From: Bugula neritina
Lineage: Eukaryota; Bryozoa; Gymnolaemata; Cheilostomatida; Bugulidae
Assembly: GCA_964035545.1 (NCBI GenBank)
Contig: CAXIUT010000280.1
Coordinates: forward strand, 1-26,000
Direction of reading: 5' to 3'
Length of the DNA stretch: 26,000 nucleotides
The notes beneath the pieces were generated by a model that was given only the letters and a program-made list of their open reading frames with translations, made no database searches and had not been told where the DNA came from. The translations under genes and the position numbers were made by a program. Below are positions 8,001 through 20,100 of the stretch, piece by piece. Positions within the stretch are counted from its first letter, which is position 1, and each line of letters starts with the position of its first letter.

Positions 8001-10318
8001 ACATCTGTCTCGCGCTCATCTTCTACAAGCTTCAGCTCCTTGACTTTTTCTTCATAAAGAGACGTAAGCCTTCGTATATCGTGCGAAGTAGACGACGACG
8101 ATGAATCTTCGGTAATGCTTTTTGTCATCATTTCTTCCAGCTCTGCTACACGAGCGACCAAGACAGAGTTCTTGATTTCCATAGCCTTAAACTCCTTCTG
8201 GTTCATCTCAGCAAACGCTTTATTCGCTCCTGATAGCGACCCAATACTAGTGCCGCTTTCCCGATTCTTTTTCTCCAAAACTTCCAACCTTTGCAAACGC
8301 TCATGATACTCCATTTCCTTGGCAGCCATAGCTTTGCGCAAGGACTCGTTTTCGGCCAGTAGAGATTCCAGAGTATGACCAGCTGCATTCTCTTCACTAG
8401 GAAAAAAATCGCTAATCGTTCGCCTACTTTCATCAGAAATCTCTGTTGCCCCCAGTTGTTTCACTTTTTTAGCCTCATCCTGAATGCCATTGCCTTCAGA
8501 AGAAACGGTTTCCTTTAAATTATGTGACTCGATATCGCAGCTTAGCATATTAGCACGTTCAGATAGCTGATGCTTTAGGTTTAAAATTTCCATTTTCTTC
8601 GAGGCAAGCTTTGCCTCCAAAGCTGCAATTCTTTCATTGGCAAAAAGCGAACGGTTTGAACCTTCTCTCTGGGCCCTCTTTCGGCCATTCTTTCCCACTG
8701 ATGGAGACACTGACGGCAGCGTCTCCATGCTTTCGCTGTCTAATGAAATTCTTCCCTCCGAAGGTAGAGTATAATCATTGTTACGATCATCGCCCAAAGC
8801 GACAGAACTAAAATTTTTTGCAACTACAGAGGTGAAAGCAGAGCTAGAATCGGAAGTAGGGAAGTTTCCAGGGCCCCATGTTTCACGCTGCTTGATTCGC
8901 CTTCGCTTGACTCGAGGCGCAGAAGTATCTGTTGAATCCATAGCAGCAAAATCGTCATTATCTTTCACGTAGGATCCTCCTGTAAGCAATAGCGCTTTAA
9001 GGTTTCGAATCTTATTCTGAAGGTTAGTCTTCTCGTCATTGACCTCCTTCTGCGACGCTAGCTCTAACCTTAGATCCTGGATAGTCTTCTTAAGCTTCCT
9101 CATTTCGCCTTCCCCGTCCACAATTTCATTGACACAAGCCCTTGTACGGATTTGTTTCGCTCGTGCGGCGAAGCTTAATGTACTTTTGCTTTCCTCAACG
9201 TTCGTGTTTGCTGGAGAAATGCAACAAATAATTGCTGTTCGGCAGTTACCTGCTAAAGACGGCTGCAGAATTTGTGTTAACTTACTATCTCTCCAGTTTA
9301 CAAACCCTAGAGGCTGGCCTTGCTTTGCGGACGCAAGCTGTGATATCACTCGGGATAATGTAAGAAGGCTTCGGTTGATGTTTCCTCCTTCTTTGAGTCT
9401 TCCCCCTTCTGCACCAGTCGCCCTAGCATTCTCAGAGCCAGCTAAATCCACAAGATTTAGTGTCCCCACAAGTACACCATAGCTATAGTCATCAGCTGTT
9501 AAGCGATGCTTCTTTTTTCGGCCTTTTTTGGCTTGCTTCGTATGTTGCAGCGATGCGCCTTCAAAATCTTGCGATACTACGCGTGAGTCCCTCATTTCAA
9601 TTTTCAAGGTGAAAATGGTATGAGAGCGACTACTGCGCTCGTTCATATTAGTTTCTCCTACATGCCTTCGGAGCTCTCCTTCTTCCTTTACAGCCAGAAG
9701 CTCGTGGGGAGAAACAATAGATTTCATTGTAAGATTGTCAACAAAAAAACCTTTATCCCGGCCCTCGCGAATGCGCATACTTCCAGCTCGATCACCGTCA
9801 CTCAAAAGATCTTTAACCTGCTCGTTGTACACCTCAACGTAGCTCACGTGAAGCATGAACTGGAAGTCTTCTCGATTGCGGATCTCTTCAAACACTTGAT
9901 TTGCAGCCAGTTCGAGTATTCCCAGCCTCTCAGCCTCGCCTTGCATGGTAAATGTCTTCCCAGAGGCAGTTTGACCGTAGGCGAAGATGGTTCCATTCAT
10001 TCCTCGCAACACAGAGCTCACCAATTCCTTGGCTGCAGAGTCATATACTTGTGGCGTCGTAATTTTCGAACCAAAAACTCCGTCAAAGGTATGCCTGAGA
10101 AAGTTATCGTTCGTAGCAATAGTACAGCAATCATTGCTAACAGACCAAGCTTCCTCGCGAGTAGTAGAACATTCTCGTTGATTCAAAGGCCGAACCCGGA
10201 CATAGACTGATATCGCTTCCTCTATCTCGCTAGCATTGGATCCCCTACTCCGTCTCTTCGGCGAAGATACAGCATCATTAGTACGCTCAAAAGAGTTCTC
10301 ATTAGCTGTAGTCGCCAT
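5033..10318 (-). CDS. Large N-terminal-motor kinesin, kinesin-7 / CENP-E-like
   Basis: Intronless, 1761 residues. The N-terminal motor domain covers residues about 35-400: first strand ISVYVRVRPLNQRE, P-loop GQTASGKT (115-122), switch I NERSSRSH (227-234), switch II DLAGSE (291-296), and RDSKLTQILQPSLAGN (343-358). The FAYGQTASGKTFTM context and neck sequence ACVNEIVD point to kinesin-7, plus-end-directed motors that in animals include the kinetochore motor CENP-E. All nucleotide-binding motifs are intact, so the motor should be active. Loop L10, just before switch II, holds an extra basic stretch (about 255-284, with KKGRKKKHR). From about 400 to 1700 it is almost continuous Glu/Lys/Leu/Ser-rich coiled coil, as in CENP-E, ending in a Lys/Ser-rich basic tail that could bind microtubules or act as a nuclear signal. 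Assignment to kinesin-7 is likely, but the kinetochore role is inference. Confidence 0.96.
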   Translation of the reverse strand: MATTANENSFERTNDAVSSPKRRSRGSNASEIEEAISVYVRVRPLNQRECSTTREEAWSVSNDCCTIATNDNFLRHTFDGVFGSKITTPQVYDSAAKELVSSVLRGMNGTIFAYGQTASGKTFTMQGEAERLGILELAANQVFEEIRNREDFQFMLHVSYVEVYNEQVKDLLSDGDRAGSMRIREGRDKGFFVDNLTMKSIVSPHELLAVKEEGELRRHVGETNMNERSSRSHTIFTLKIEMRDSRVVSQDFEGASLQHTKQAKKGRKKKHRLTADDYSYGVLVGTLNLVDLAGSENARATGAEGGRLKEGGNINRSLLTLSRVISQLASAKQGQPLGFVNWRDSKLTQILQPSLAGNCRTAIICCISPANTNVEESKSTLSFAARAKQIRTRACVNEIVDGEGEMRKLKKTIQDLRLELASQKEVNDEKTNLQNKIRNLKALLLTGGSYVKDNDDFAAMDSTDTSAPRVKRRRIKQRETWGPGNFPTSDSSSAFTSVVAKNFSSVALGDDRNNDYTLPSEGRISLDSESMETLPSVSPSVGKNGRKRAQREGSNRSLFANERIAALEAKLASKKMEILNLKHQLSERANMLSCDIESHNLKETVSSEGNGIQDEAKKVKQLGATEISDESRRTISDFFPSEENAAGHTLESLLAENESLRKAMAAKEMEYHERLQRLEVLEKKNRESGTSIGSLSGANKAFAEMNQKEFKAMEIKNSVLVARVAELEEMMTKSITEDSSSSSTSHDIRRLTSLYEEKVKELKLVEDERETDVAFLSEQLEKVQGELCVSKETSSKLSAALDQVRFESKEQSIKTDQLVSLESEVAGLKRQVLGLQSDLSQAKSSYEELLRTQTQEHENAMVECLKKVDSEKHDLVQSMIESISSKDEELSSLQSKLDKSLAEAEKSKAELLRLVTEEQKQASLAVSERDSLKSEILRLEEVLINMEITCSQEANEASSKAREVENLKNELSRVSEQTHEREKKLRSEIELLNSEIKSKAQEFDRSQNDSSKVLEERNHFASERDNLVAKLRANEDKIDKLEEDNNLHKEILTKVRDELCESQNLCSELERKCREQEQSDQLLENTEKLESTVDSLNKRIGAIMDESERNESIREDLEYQCEHYRVLSTRFEEELTQRIRLEEALQEQLEDMEKFLSEAKTAEDVKFCLESIVHDVEISVLKEESDMRTSHFKQSISSHENDLATFRSRIAQLQSDAKHEASEKAKLFDALEEERKHSQDLQQCLKETECAAHALRSELEVSMEGSKDLLCSNESLKAKVKELEKEIDLSSQNMVSKEKLLGMQTALKALENKIVFYEKEIEEKNKSISHSTEKLYEMRCDLDLSNRSIAENQLKVSQLQEQMKESSAAFLSVEKDLSESRDRNAELVTDLESKNTQISQFSEELTALKNKLHSIEDKSEMEGSSSDTKDRLCAAELALEESKRRSEDICREFSASIEASKTEIENLNDENQSLRHAKNHLEDDLSLAHERIEKLERVKLTKEKAERINQLKEDHRKLKSQYADALSENETLLRTQRDLKNRLAAQDESGNLGDMGQNASYQMQQLNARLDSLAELVGLENTDRIQMIDNLLGRLQELVEDRQALQTKCQEYDSRLRSYASNVADSSTSHNEKISEIELTLANERKEMQNKLEDLEAKLETERKQVVFLETENLQIMVSNRKLKEDLAKLNRSNSNGKSLKSTAETASGQPKRAKPGEHEIIGGKSKSKKQSTPKLKENIDNEANSAKDIVDDNSENCNTQ
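9118..10216 (-). other. Kinesin motor domain
   Basis: Encodes residues about 35-400 of the kinesin. It contains the P-loop, switch I, switch II and the neck-adjacent segment, all with canonical residues. The basic L10 insertion maps to about 9467-9556. Confidence 0.95.
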
Positions 10319-10735
10319 CCTTTCATCACAATATTAAAACACAAAATTCAAACGCCAATGAGCATCTCGAGACGCCTAACTGTTAAACAAAAATTATTTT
10401 AAAGTTGTTTTACCCTCGATAAACGGTATATGAATACAAGATAATTTTTTTTCGTCTCAGTTGTGCTTTGCTCCTTTTTCGTAGATATTATTAAGCAAAC
10501 CCGCTTTGCATTTTGGATATTGACGCCCAAATAAAATGTTATGAAGCTCTTAAATGTACTCTGAGTCTGTCCCCGATGTGCTTCAGGAAAGAAGATGGGT
10601 CAGTGGTAGTGTGTTTTACTGTACATATTCACAGATATCCCACATAAAAGACCTTGTCGTAAGAATAGCACTTATTATAGTATTATCTACATTTGTAGGT
10701 GATTAGGCATCACATGACAGGTACAGCGGGAAAGA
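10319..10735. other. Intergenic spacer between VPS13 3' end and kinesin start
   Basis: About 417 bases between two minus-strand genes. It must hold the 3' untranslated region and poly(A) site of the VPS13 gene and the promoter of the kinesin gene. A/T-rich stretches lie near 10385-10450. Two short hairpins (CTAC-AAAT-GTAG at about 10688-10699 and GTGAT...ATCAC just beyond) follow the VPS13 stop. No additional coding region was seen. Confidence 0.55.
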
Positions 10736-11140
10736 TCACTTCATATCATCATCCAAATCGATGAAGGAATCAAAGCTCAAGGTTATATCCTTGGCATCGT
10801 ACGTGAAAAAATTTCGTACCATCGGCGACTCTACCAATGCAGAGGTTTCCCACAGCATTCTTATCATTGAATTTAGACCACGTTGTCGGATTGCATTTTC
10901 CTTTTCTGATATTCGCCAGGGTAGACGACTTGGTAACGGAAGTGCTGTCCCGGCTATTCCCCATTAGTCTCATCAGGTTGTCGCGAAGTTCAAGAAACTG
11001 GGAGAAGCGTCTCCAAACAACCCAGCCTTTTTGGCTCTCCGCAGAAGCTACAACAACGCGATACATACATACGGATTTATTGCCTTCATATATCCATTCA
11101 TGTCCTGTAATTCTCGCCTTTCGTATCTTGCTTCCAATCA
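10736..11140 (-). other. PX domain at the VPS13 C-terminus (split by a frame break)
   Basis: The first half reads through CMYRVVVAS, then WVVWRRFSQFLELRDNL, the PX Arg-Arg-aromatic-Ser-x-Phe motif used in phosphoinositide binding. The second half is in another frame from about 10955 downward: LPLPSRLPW (the proline-rich turn), an IRQRGLNSMIRMLWE helix and SPMVRNFFTYD, then an acidic tail to TGA at 10736-10738. PX domains bind PI3P and similar lipids, so this could target the protein to endosomal membranes. Confidence 0.85.
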
Positions 11141-14100
11141 CATTGTATTTGGTAACTCCTGCGTCGACCACAGCAGAAAAACTAACGTCTTCTTCATCAC
11201 GAGAAAATTCGGAACTTGTCAGCTGCTGAGAATTGGATTCCGCTGAAGTAAATGCTGGGCTTGCTTTTTCACCAAGTGAGATAGAATTACACAGGAAATT
11301 TGCCAAAGTAGCGTGTCCTCCAAAACGAAAATTTTCCTGCTTAGGAATGCTGCTATCAAAGCTGGCCTGATCAAGCGCCTTTAATTCATGCATTGTTTGA
11401 CTTCGACACCAGCTGGACAATTTGCTCGCTCCATGCGAATCTGCTAATGACAAACACCATTCCTCGTACTGACTCAAATTATCCCATTCTATGAGACTAG
11501 ACCTCAGCTGGCGCCAGTCCAGTTCCTTGGTTGAATTGATGATGTGCAAAAACCGCCTTGCGCTTTCGGACGTGCGGCAAAGTAGATGATGTCCCAGCCA
11601 ACCCAAGCCACGATAATTATCAGAGGCGGAGCTATGATGACCACCATCGCTAATTGGTTCATTCATTCCGGTACCAATGTTAATGTTTTCATCCATTCTA
11701 GGTAAAAGAACTGGTCCATCTCCAAACATGATAAAAATAGAAGATCCACTGGCTTTCGCGTGAACGATGCTCAATGGAGCACACCACAGTACCTTCAAAT
11801 TGAGTGGGTTCATTGCAACGATGTTCTTATTTGCAACAAAAAGCAAAGCCGAAGTGCCCATAACTTCACTTCTGTCCGTCAAAGATGCCGCTGCTTCTAC
11901 CGTGTTGATAAATGATGCATCATTTAACAATGAATAGTCCTCGGAGAACACTACGGAATAGGTTCTGTGACCGCAATCTTGAAGAAAAGCTCTTGACTTC
12001 AAGGAAAGCACCCCATGACCTTTTTGACCAGTTTCAGAATCATTTAAAATGTAGGCTTGATCATGATACACGTAACGCAGAAACTCGTCTGGACTAAATA
12101 AAGAAACGACATGCGCCCCAAAAGCTTCCCGAGCTGAGTACGGATGCATTGGTAGATCGTCATCGTGTGGACGTCTTAAACGTCTCGGGAGTTTTGCCGA
12201 TACCGAAACACTGGTTGTGTTGCCTACACCAGAAAAAAACAAGGCCGAAGCATCTAGCAATCCGCAAAGGGGCTTTAAAAATAAGCCGATTATGCCTTTT
12301 CCTACTCCGGCAAAAACTTTGCGCGGGTCTTTACTCACTATTCCTCGTAAAGGAAGGAGGGCAATATCTGTCAAACCACCTCCAACTCCAGCACCTAGTA
12401 CATAAAAGCCAGAAGTGACTCCTTCCCAGACATTGACTGGTTCATGCACAATATCATTGTGTCGCCTAGCCTCTTCAGCGACAAATCGACGATCTAGAGA
12501 TGCTAGTGCCACAGCGCGCGCTGCAGTTTCCATTGATTTTTTCAGAGTTAACGATACCCCATGAGTCGTGCTTCGAATCAGCTCTCGCGCTCCACGCCCC
12601 ATACCAGCGCCAATACTCGAATAGCCCTCGGTCGACAGAGCCAACGCTGGCTCATAAAAAAATGAGTATGCGCCTTTTCCAAAACTTCCCAAAAGTTGTA
12701 CAGGACTGCCCAAAAGATCAGCAGAGGCAAGGATATTCCCAATCTGTGATAGATTTCGAAAAAGCTGACCTACAACATGTCCTGTGAAAGTAGTCACAAG
12801 AGTGGAAACAGTCATTCGTTGATTGCTGATCTTAAGCGCATTGAAACGCAGTGGAGCGTCTGTCACATTAGCCACTGTGTTCATCAAGGCACTAGATAAT
12901 CCAGCCAATACTGGCCAACCACTAAGCAAATGAAGAATTTTTAGTTTGTTTCGCTTCTTCATGTCTTCACTGCTTGTCATCGTGAACGTCACGTTTAGTC
13001 GAACCGGCTTAATATCTGCATATTGAATGAAAATTTGACTCTTACGAGCAGATGCAGCACTTTTCTTTGTAGTTGAGAGATCAAGAAGCGTATCAACCCA
13101 AGATACAGGGTTTGACGAAAGAAATCTTTCAAAATTTTCTACGTCAATTGTTGCATAGGCTTCCAAATTAAGAGAAGGTGAACTCCGCATTGGATCAAAG
13201 TTTTCCACACTGTTTTCTCTTCCTATTAAACATTCAACAAAGTCTTGGAGAGCAATTAACCAACGCTCCTCTAGCTCAATGCTAACCTCCTGCATAAAAA
13301 AACTGAACCACTCCACGTAAATTCTTGAATCGTCGTCGAAGCTATGTTTTATCAAGGTTAAGGCCATGGCAGGAGGGCTCAACTTATTTACAGAATTCGG
13401 CTGTCCAAAACTGCCAGAATTGTTTCCCGCTCCAGTAGAGCTCTCCCCAGGAAGCAGCCACGGAAGAAGCGTTGGAGCAGCATGGAATATTTGCGGATGT
13501 CGAGCGACATTCATCTGGTTATCTAGCTGTATAGAGTCAACAAAACCATCAAAAATTTGCCGCTTACTGCAATGCTCCGCAAAATAGCCGTTTATTCCAC
13601 TTACAGAAAGGTAAGCAAGCTCATTAAAGCTTCTCAAAGTGTCTACAATTGATATTCCTAAACCTGACAACCTGACATCTACACCAAACGAAATGTGATC
13701 GACAGATTCAGGCTCTTTTATCATCCAGCTAACATCAATCTTTACAGAGCCACAATCCAACCCGTCTATTCCTTTCAAAGAGCAATCTATCCGCCTGGGG
13801 CACGCATTGTCTTCACGAGAAAAATATTGACAAGGATCGGGAAGCGTAATTTGTCCTGTTCCAACCAGAACATCATTACGTCCAATTCGCTTTCGGCTGC
13901 GTCGCAAAGTTTCACTCCCTTTTAAATTATCACCAAAAAAGTATAGCATTGGGGCCATGCAGTCGCGCTCAAACAAATCCGCCTCGCCGTCTGAAGGTGA
14001 CTTATCAAATGAGTCCCTAAGATAAACAGAAACATGGGCAATATGCGTTTTAATTACGACACCAGGGGAATGACCTCCATTTTGAATATGGTCACCCTCG

Positions 14101-17100
14101 GGTTCGGAATTCTCGAATACAAGCTTTTGCATCCAAGTCGAGCTCAGACTACTCTCAACTCTGCTTCTTTTTGAATCAATCATAGAGCTGGCGTTTAATG
14201 TCTGTTCTTTCACAAATACTACGGATATGATTGGCCGTCCAGAATACAAAAGGCGTTGCAAGTCATCTAAAGTGGCTCCTTGAGCAATTTGAACCTCATT
14301 GACACGAGTAATTTTCATCCCAGGAACAATCCGACCGTCTCTCGAGGCGAAGCTATCCGGCATAATCGACTGAACCGTAAAACACTTCTTAACCAAGTCC
14401 TGCTTAATCTGAATACCCATCGAAAGTTCCGACGGGAAATCAATCTGGATCTCGCTCAGATTGGAGAAATCATGCATGTGCTTTCGCTCCATAGCTCGTG
14501 TTGGATCCGAGCGAAGCGTTTGATTTCCGTAAGAAACCACACAATACGCATTCCAGGCTCCTTGCTTATTCGAAGCATACCCAGGTCTCGGTATTTGTTT
14601 CGCTCGCAAAACCGTAACAACGAGACATGGTTGATTTTCCCGGGCTAACAGATCACCATATTTATTAGTGCTATAATCGGTAGATCCCTCCGCAGTCGCG
14701 CTCTCTCGACTTTTTCCGTTAATTTCATTAGGTACAATTTTCTCATTTATTCGTCTGCGTCGAGCAAATCCACCAGTGTTCGCGGACAGAGTGCCACCCT
14801 GCTTCAAAAAACTGCTTCGTAGACGACGAAGAAGCCGCAGCTCATCGTTGAATAAGGGCAACAAGTGAATACTAAGCATGCGTTCGGAAAAGGTACTAAA
14901 CAGTAGATTGCATTCAGACCATGGATAATATGGGGCAAGCTGAAGACAAAGTCGTATCTGACCGTTCTCCTTGCCATCCTTTGAGAAAAGTGTCAACCAA
15001 GTATCAGACACTTTCCCTTCTTCAAGGCTGGAAAGCGGCACAAAAGAGCTTCCATAAAATCATCCGAAGATAGGAGATCCTTATCATAGACTTCAACAGT
15101 CAGCCCTCCACCTTGAACGTTCTCAAAAGAAAAACACTCGTCGAATATAGGATTCAATGAATTGTTAATCACCTGCGAAACCCTGTCGGGCTTGTTTCCA
15201 CATGATAAGACAACATATGGATCACTACTGAATAGATCTTGAATCGAAAGATCTCTAGCTTCCAACACGCCCACCCACAAGTTGTGACATTTTTCATCAA
15301 CAGCACTTGGCTGAACAATGCTTGACCCAAAGCTAAGAGCTGTATCGGAATTTTTCTCTCGTTCTTTTTCTGCTTTCAGCAGTCCAGGAACCTGAAGAGA
15401 TTTGTAGAAAAATATTCTCTTGATACAACAAGGGCCCCTGAGAACAAGCTTAAGTTTCCGCGAGCGTAATCGGCAGTGACTGTAGAATATCGTTCGATTT
15501 AAGCCCCGTTTTTCGCAGACAAGATGAAAATTTAAGTCCCCAGGCATATTTGCAAAATCACTTCCATCAAAAAGTACTGCCCAGTGACCTGAATCAACCG
15601 TTGTCTCGATCCATTGCAACAGTTGAAAATAAGAAGGATGGTCTTTTTTTCTTGCAACTTCGAATCCCAAAGCACAAATACCCTCCACATTAGAAACATT
15701 GAAAACAATGTACGCTTCTTCATTTGACTTAACTCGCCAGTATTCGTTGTTATCAGATTGATTCGAGCAAGCAACCACTGATTCAGGACAGTGCATTCTC
15801 GAATGAACAAGAGTATCATATTTCAGTTGCTCAAAGCATGACTCCAACTGACCACGATATCCCAACAGTCTACGTTCAGACTCTTTAATAAGTACCTGTA
15901 GTGAACCGCGACGATTTTTTGTCGTTGGTAAATGAAATAACTCGTCTTCGATACGCAGGACATTCGTTGTGCGTTCCAGTTCAACAGTTAACCGGAAATC
16001 CACGCCTTGATAAGACATAACTTTCGTGGTTCCAATTGATTCAAAATCAACGGTTACAAGACTTCGCTGGCTACGAGGGAAATGTGAAAGGGTTTTCAAT
16101 CCAACTAGTTCAAAGTAAAGATCAACAGAGTGAGGCAAATTATCATCTTCCCAAATCCACTCCATATTTGAAGTATTTGGATTAGCAACTACTATAGAGC
16201 GCCGTTTTGCTCCATGCTGTACCAAACCTACGCGAAGCTGCTGACTAAGATTTTCAACACGAAACTCTACGCTGTCTCTGCTTTCGGTCTCTTCGCCGAC
16301 GTGATAGGAGTCGACCACGATCCAATTTATGTTTTCAGCAAGCTCAATATCGACACGAGCGTGGCCTTCAAAACTAAACTCATCCTTGACCTCAGAATAA
16401 TCGCTATAGTCAACAATAGAAGATGACGAGCAGTTTTTAAATGTAGTCGCCACCCATTTCGGCAATTCAACCAATGCCTTAGGAAGCAATTTCAGGGTCA
16501 TCTGCTTGGCCGTATTAAGCTGAAATGAAGTGCTAATTATATTCACACCGGCTATGATTGAAGGAAATTGTAGTCTACCAAAAACCGGAGCCGTTTCCGC
16601 GATTTCACGAGAGTCTTTTTGCGCTACTATGGGATAGAAAGCTTTAGAATCACCTTCTTCAACATACAAAGGAGATAGTTTCTCTGAGTCTGCTTCCAGA
16701 AACAAAGTTACTGGTTGTTTGCATTTATTAACAACCATAAATCGGGGGGAAATTGTGACCACTTTAGTACGAAAATACGAATCTTTAGCTGTAGAAATTG
16801 ACACCCCAACATCTTTAGCAAAACTTGTTCCAGGGTTCTCTTTCATTGGCGAGGGTACCAGTATATTTCCAGACATGCCAATAGTCAATCCAAAAGGCCG
16901 GGACCAAACTCCATCCTCCTGGTCTAAACATATACTCAATTTCTTTCCCTTAGCATAGAACATGGTCACATACGCAACGACTTTTCGATCCATGGCGAAA
17001 TTTTCCTCGATTGGCTCATCACTATTCGCAGGTTGAAAAACCATGCCATTAGGGGCAACACTACTACGAAGTGAAGTAGAAGATACACGCTCAGATACAA

Positions 17101-20100
17101 ACGCATTTGAATTTCTGTGTTCCAGATCTAATGCCAATGAAGGATCTGAATAGCGAAGAGCCAATCCTGACCAATTAACGATTACGACCGGACAGAATAC
17201 GTACAAATGTCGTGGTGGCTGGCAATACGGTATAGCCACACAAGGTGTAGCAAAAGGCTTGCTGCCCACAAACAACTTTCCTATTCGCTTTGCTTTTTCT
17301 AATCCAACTTCCAAGTAGTTCAATATATTCACTTTTCCAAAACCCGCCTCTTTCGCGTCATCTTCTGCCAGTTTCTCGCTTTTAGTCGAGCTTGGCTCAT
17401 GATTTGCCATGTATTCTACTGCACTGATTCCAATGCTAGACGAAACGCCTTTATTTCCTTTCATGTAAATCGTATCGCCACTCAGAATGCTTCCATCACC
17501 GAAAATGATTATTTTCTCATCAGAAAATCCAAGCCCTGAACAGTCTTTGCTCGTAAAGTTAAGCGAAAAATTGAGTGAAACCCTGCAAATTGACGAATTC
17601 AATTCCTTTAGACCAATGTTTTGTTGCCAGTGATTATCTCCGAAGCTATGCTCAGGATTAAATGATAGGCTTTGACGAACTTCTCCACTCAACAACTTCA
17701 AATGGAAAAGATCAAGCCACTTATTTTGAGATTTAGCGCCTTCTTGATATGTAGAAAGAACCTCAATTGAGGATAAATCATTATGTAGAGAGTGCACTTC
17801 CTGACCAAACGCCCCAATAGACACCGGAAATGGCAATACATTTTCAATTGTCAAAACAGGTTTAACATAGATTTCCCAGTTAAAAGATCTCAAATTTTCT
17901 GAGCTGGGCGAGTTCAGGTAGCTCTTCATGCAAAACTTTGTCTTGATATCGAGTATAGCATATTTTCCGCATTCCGCACTGTAAGTGCAGAATGGGCCCT
18001 GACCAATACTTTCATTTAAGGTCGGTATGCTGTGTTTGTCGTTGAGCGAAATGGGAAAGAAATGCGATTTTACGTCAGCAGAGCGGGAATTACTCCAAGA
18101 TTGAGCTCGGCTTATGGCCAGCAAATCAGAAATCAAAACAAAATGCCCATCTTCAAATTGAACACAGCCCCCTATATCCAGAATGGAGAAAGGTATATGT
18201 GTCTGATCTCGAGGACCTAGTGTAAAACTTTGCATCTCTTCGAACGATTCATCGTAAAAATACAATAGTACGTTTCCAACCACTATTGATTTCTCGTTAT
18301 CGTCGAGCCTAGCATCATTAACTCTAGGCAGTTTTGAAGAGAAAATGAAACGATACTCAGAGCAAGCAATCTCGCGATTACTTTCAAGTATACCAAAGCT
18401 CCGAAACTGAAGAGGCCTTTCAAAATTGACCAATTCACGTCTGTCTAAGGCAATCCAAGAACCACTACTGTCTAAACCTTCCAATATCCACGAAGACGGC
18501 GATACAGCAACCACGCCAGAGGAATCGTTTGGTAGATTTTCATTAGGTATCACAACCTGAGGTCCTGAAGCAATTGAATACAGCACCAGAAAACGCTCTT
18601 CCTTCCTAGGCGTCGAGAAACGAAGTGTCTCATTACCAGCATCATCAGACTTCGAATACGAGGACCAGTAAGTGTCAGTTCGGAAATCAAAAGCATTCAC
18701 AGACTCCGAATATGAACCAACCGCAGCGTCCGTGTCCAAAGACTCATTAACTCTTAGTTTCTTAAAGCATAAACTCAGATCTTGGTCTAAACTGTTGACA
18801 ATAGTTGCGTTGCTGTATATCTGCATGGATTTCTTTTGTCTGTTAAGGGTAATGTCGCAGATTAGTCTTCGACAAAGACTCAGAATTGACAAATAGCCTT
18901 CTTTCAAGTCAGGCATGCTTTTATTCGGCTGCTTTCCAGGCGATGTTACCGGGGCATCTAGCTCGCTATTCCAAGCAGCTTCACTGAGAATCACCTTTCC
19001 AGTTCGGTGAACATCAATTGGCTGATACAGGCATGTGTCAGTACAAAATTGCAGTTTGGTGGTCGACAAGCGATTACTTGATTCACCATCGTGAGCAGAG
19101 CTCAGCCTAATTTGACTCTCTTGGCCCGCCGGCAGACTAGAAAATGACCTGGACAAAGTTTCATCGTCTATTCCCGATCTCTGTTTCGAGCTGAAGTTCG
19201 TCGCTGACGTTAATACAGATACGTCTAGAGCTGGCATCTCTCGATTGGTCTCGCCAAATGCCCCTTGCGTTCGAAAAAAAGTCACGTTGACACAGGTTTT
19301 CAGATCGCCACATTTTGTTACAGAATCCAACGTTTGCGTGCCCGAGGCTCGCACAATTTCCTCATTGTCTGAAAGCAGGTCGAACCGTAGGAGCCAACTT
19401 TCAAAGAAACAGCATCGAAGGGCATGAAAAACATATTTTAGCGGGTTTGGCTTGCGTTCAGAAGAATATTCAAGCGGAACAGTTAAAAATACATTTATCG
19501 GAAAAATGCTGAGTCTCACGGAACAAATCAAATGCTTTGATAGAAAGGAGAGATTACCATCACCATTAAAAGACACGCAAACATTAAAATCCACAACGAA
19601 GTCGTAGTCAATATATTCTTGAATAGAGTCCAAAGCTTCGGAGGAGTTCAAAAACCTAGAGCACTTTAAAGTCTTCTGTATGCGAGCAGCAATTTCCCTA
19701 AAAAGCGGATCATCCACGTGTTCACTACGCTCAGAAACTTGAGTAGCAGGGAGTAAGCTTTTTATTATGAATGCGTTTTTTGGAGTAAGTAAAAGCACTC
19801 TATCGCTTAGAACCCGTTCCACTAAGCAAAAATTAGCCAAGTCCCAGCAGAATAGCGACTCATACTTTTTTCCGCTCATTTCATTGACAAATGAAATGTT
19901 TGACATCCTCCTCATATTGACCGGTCTCGTCTTTGAGCTCGTCAATACATCATATGGATAAATTGATAGTAGGCGCGATTCCAAAGTCAAGTAGCAGTGT
20001 TCAAAACGAATTTTGCCAGAAACCACAGGGCAAACGTCGACCACACACGAATAGTTTCGGATGATAGAAGAGCCAAGCCCTGGTCCAGGGCAACTTTGGG

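Noticed and set aside
9039-10210. Plus-strand frames of 147 and 196 residues antisense to the kinesin motor
   Set aside because: They are complements of the conserved motor coding sequence; their residues reflect the opposite codons and show no family of their own.
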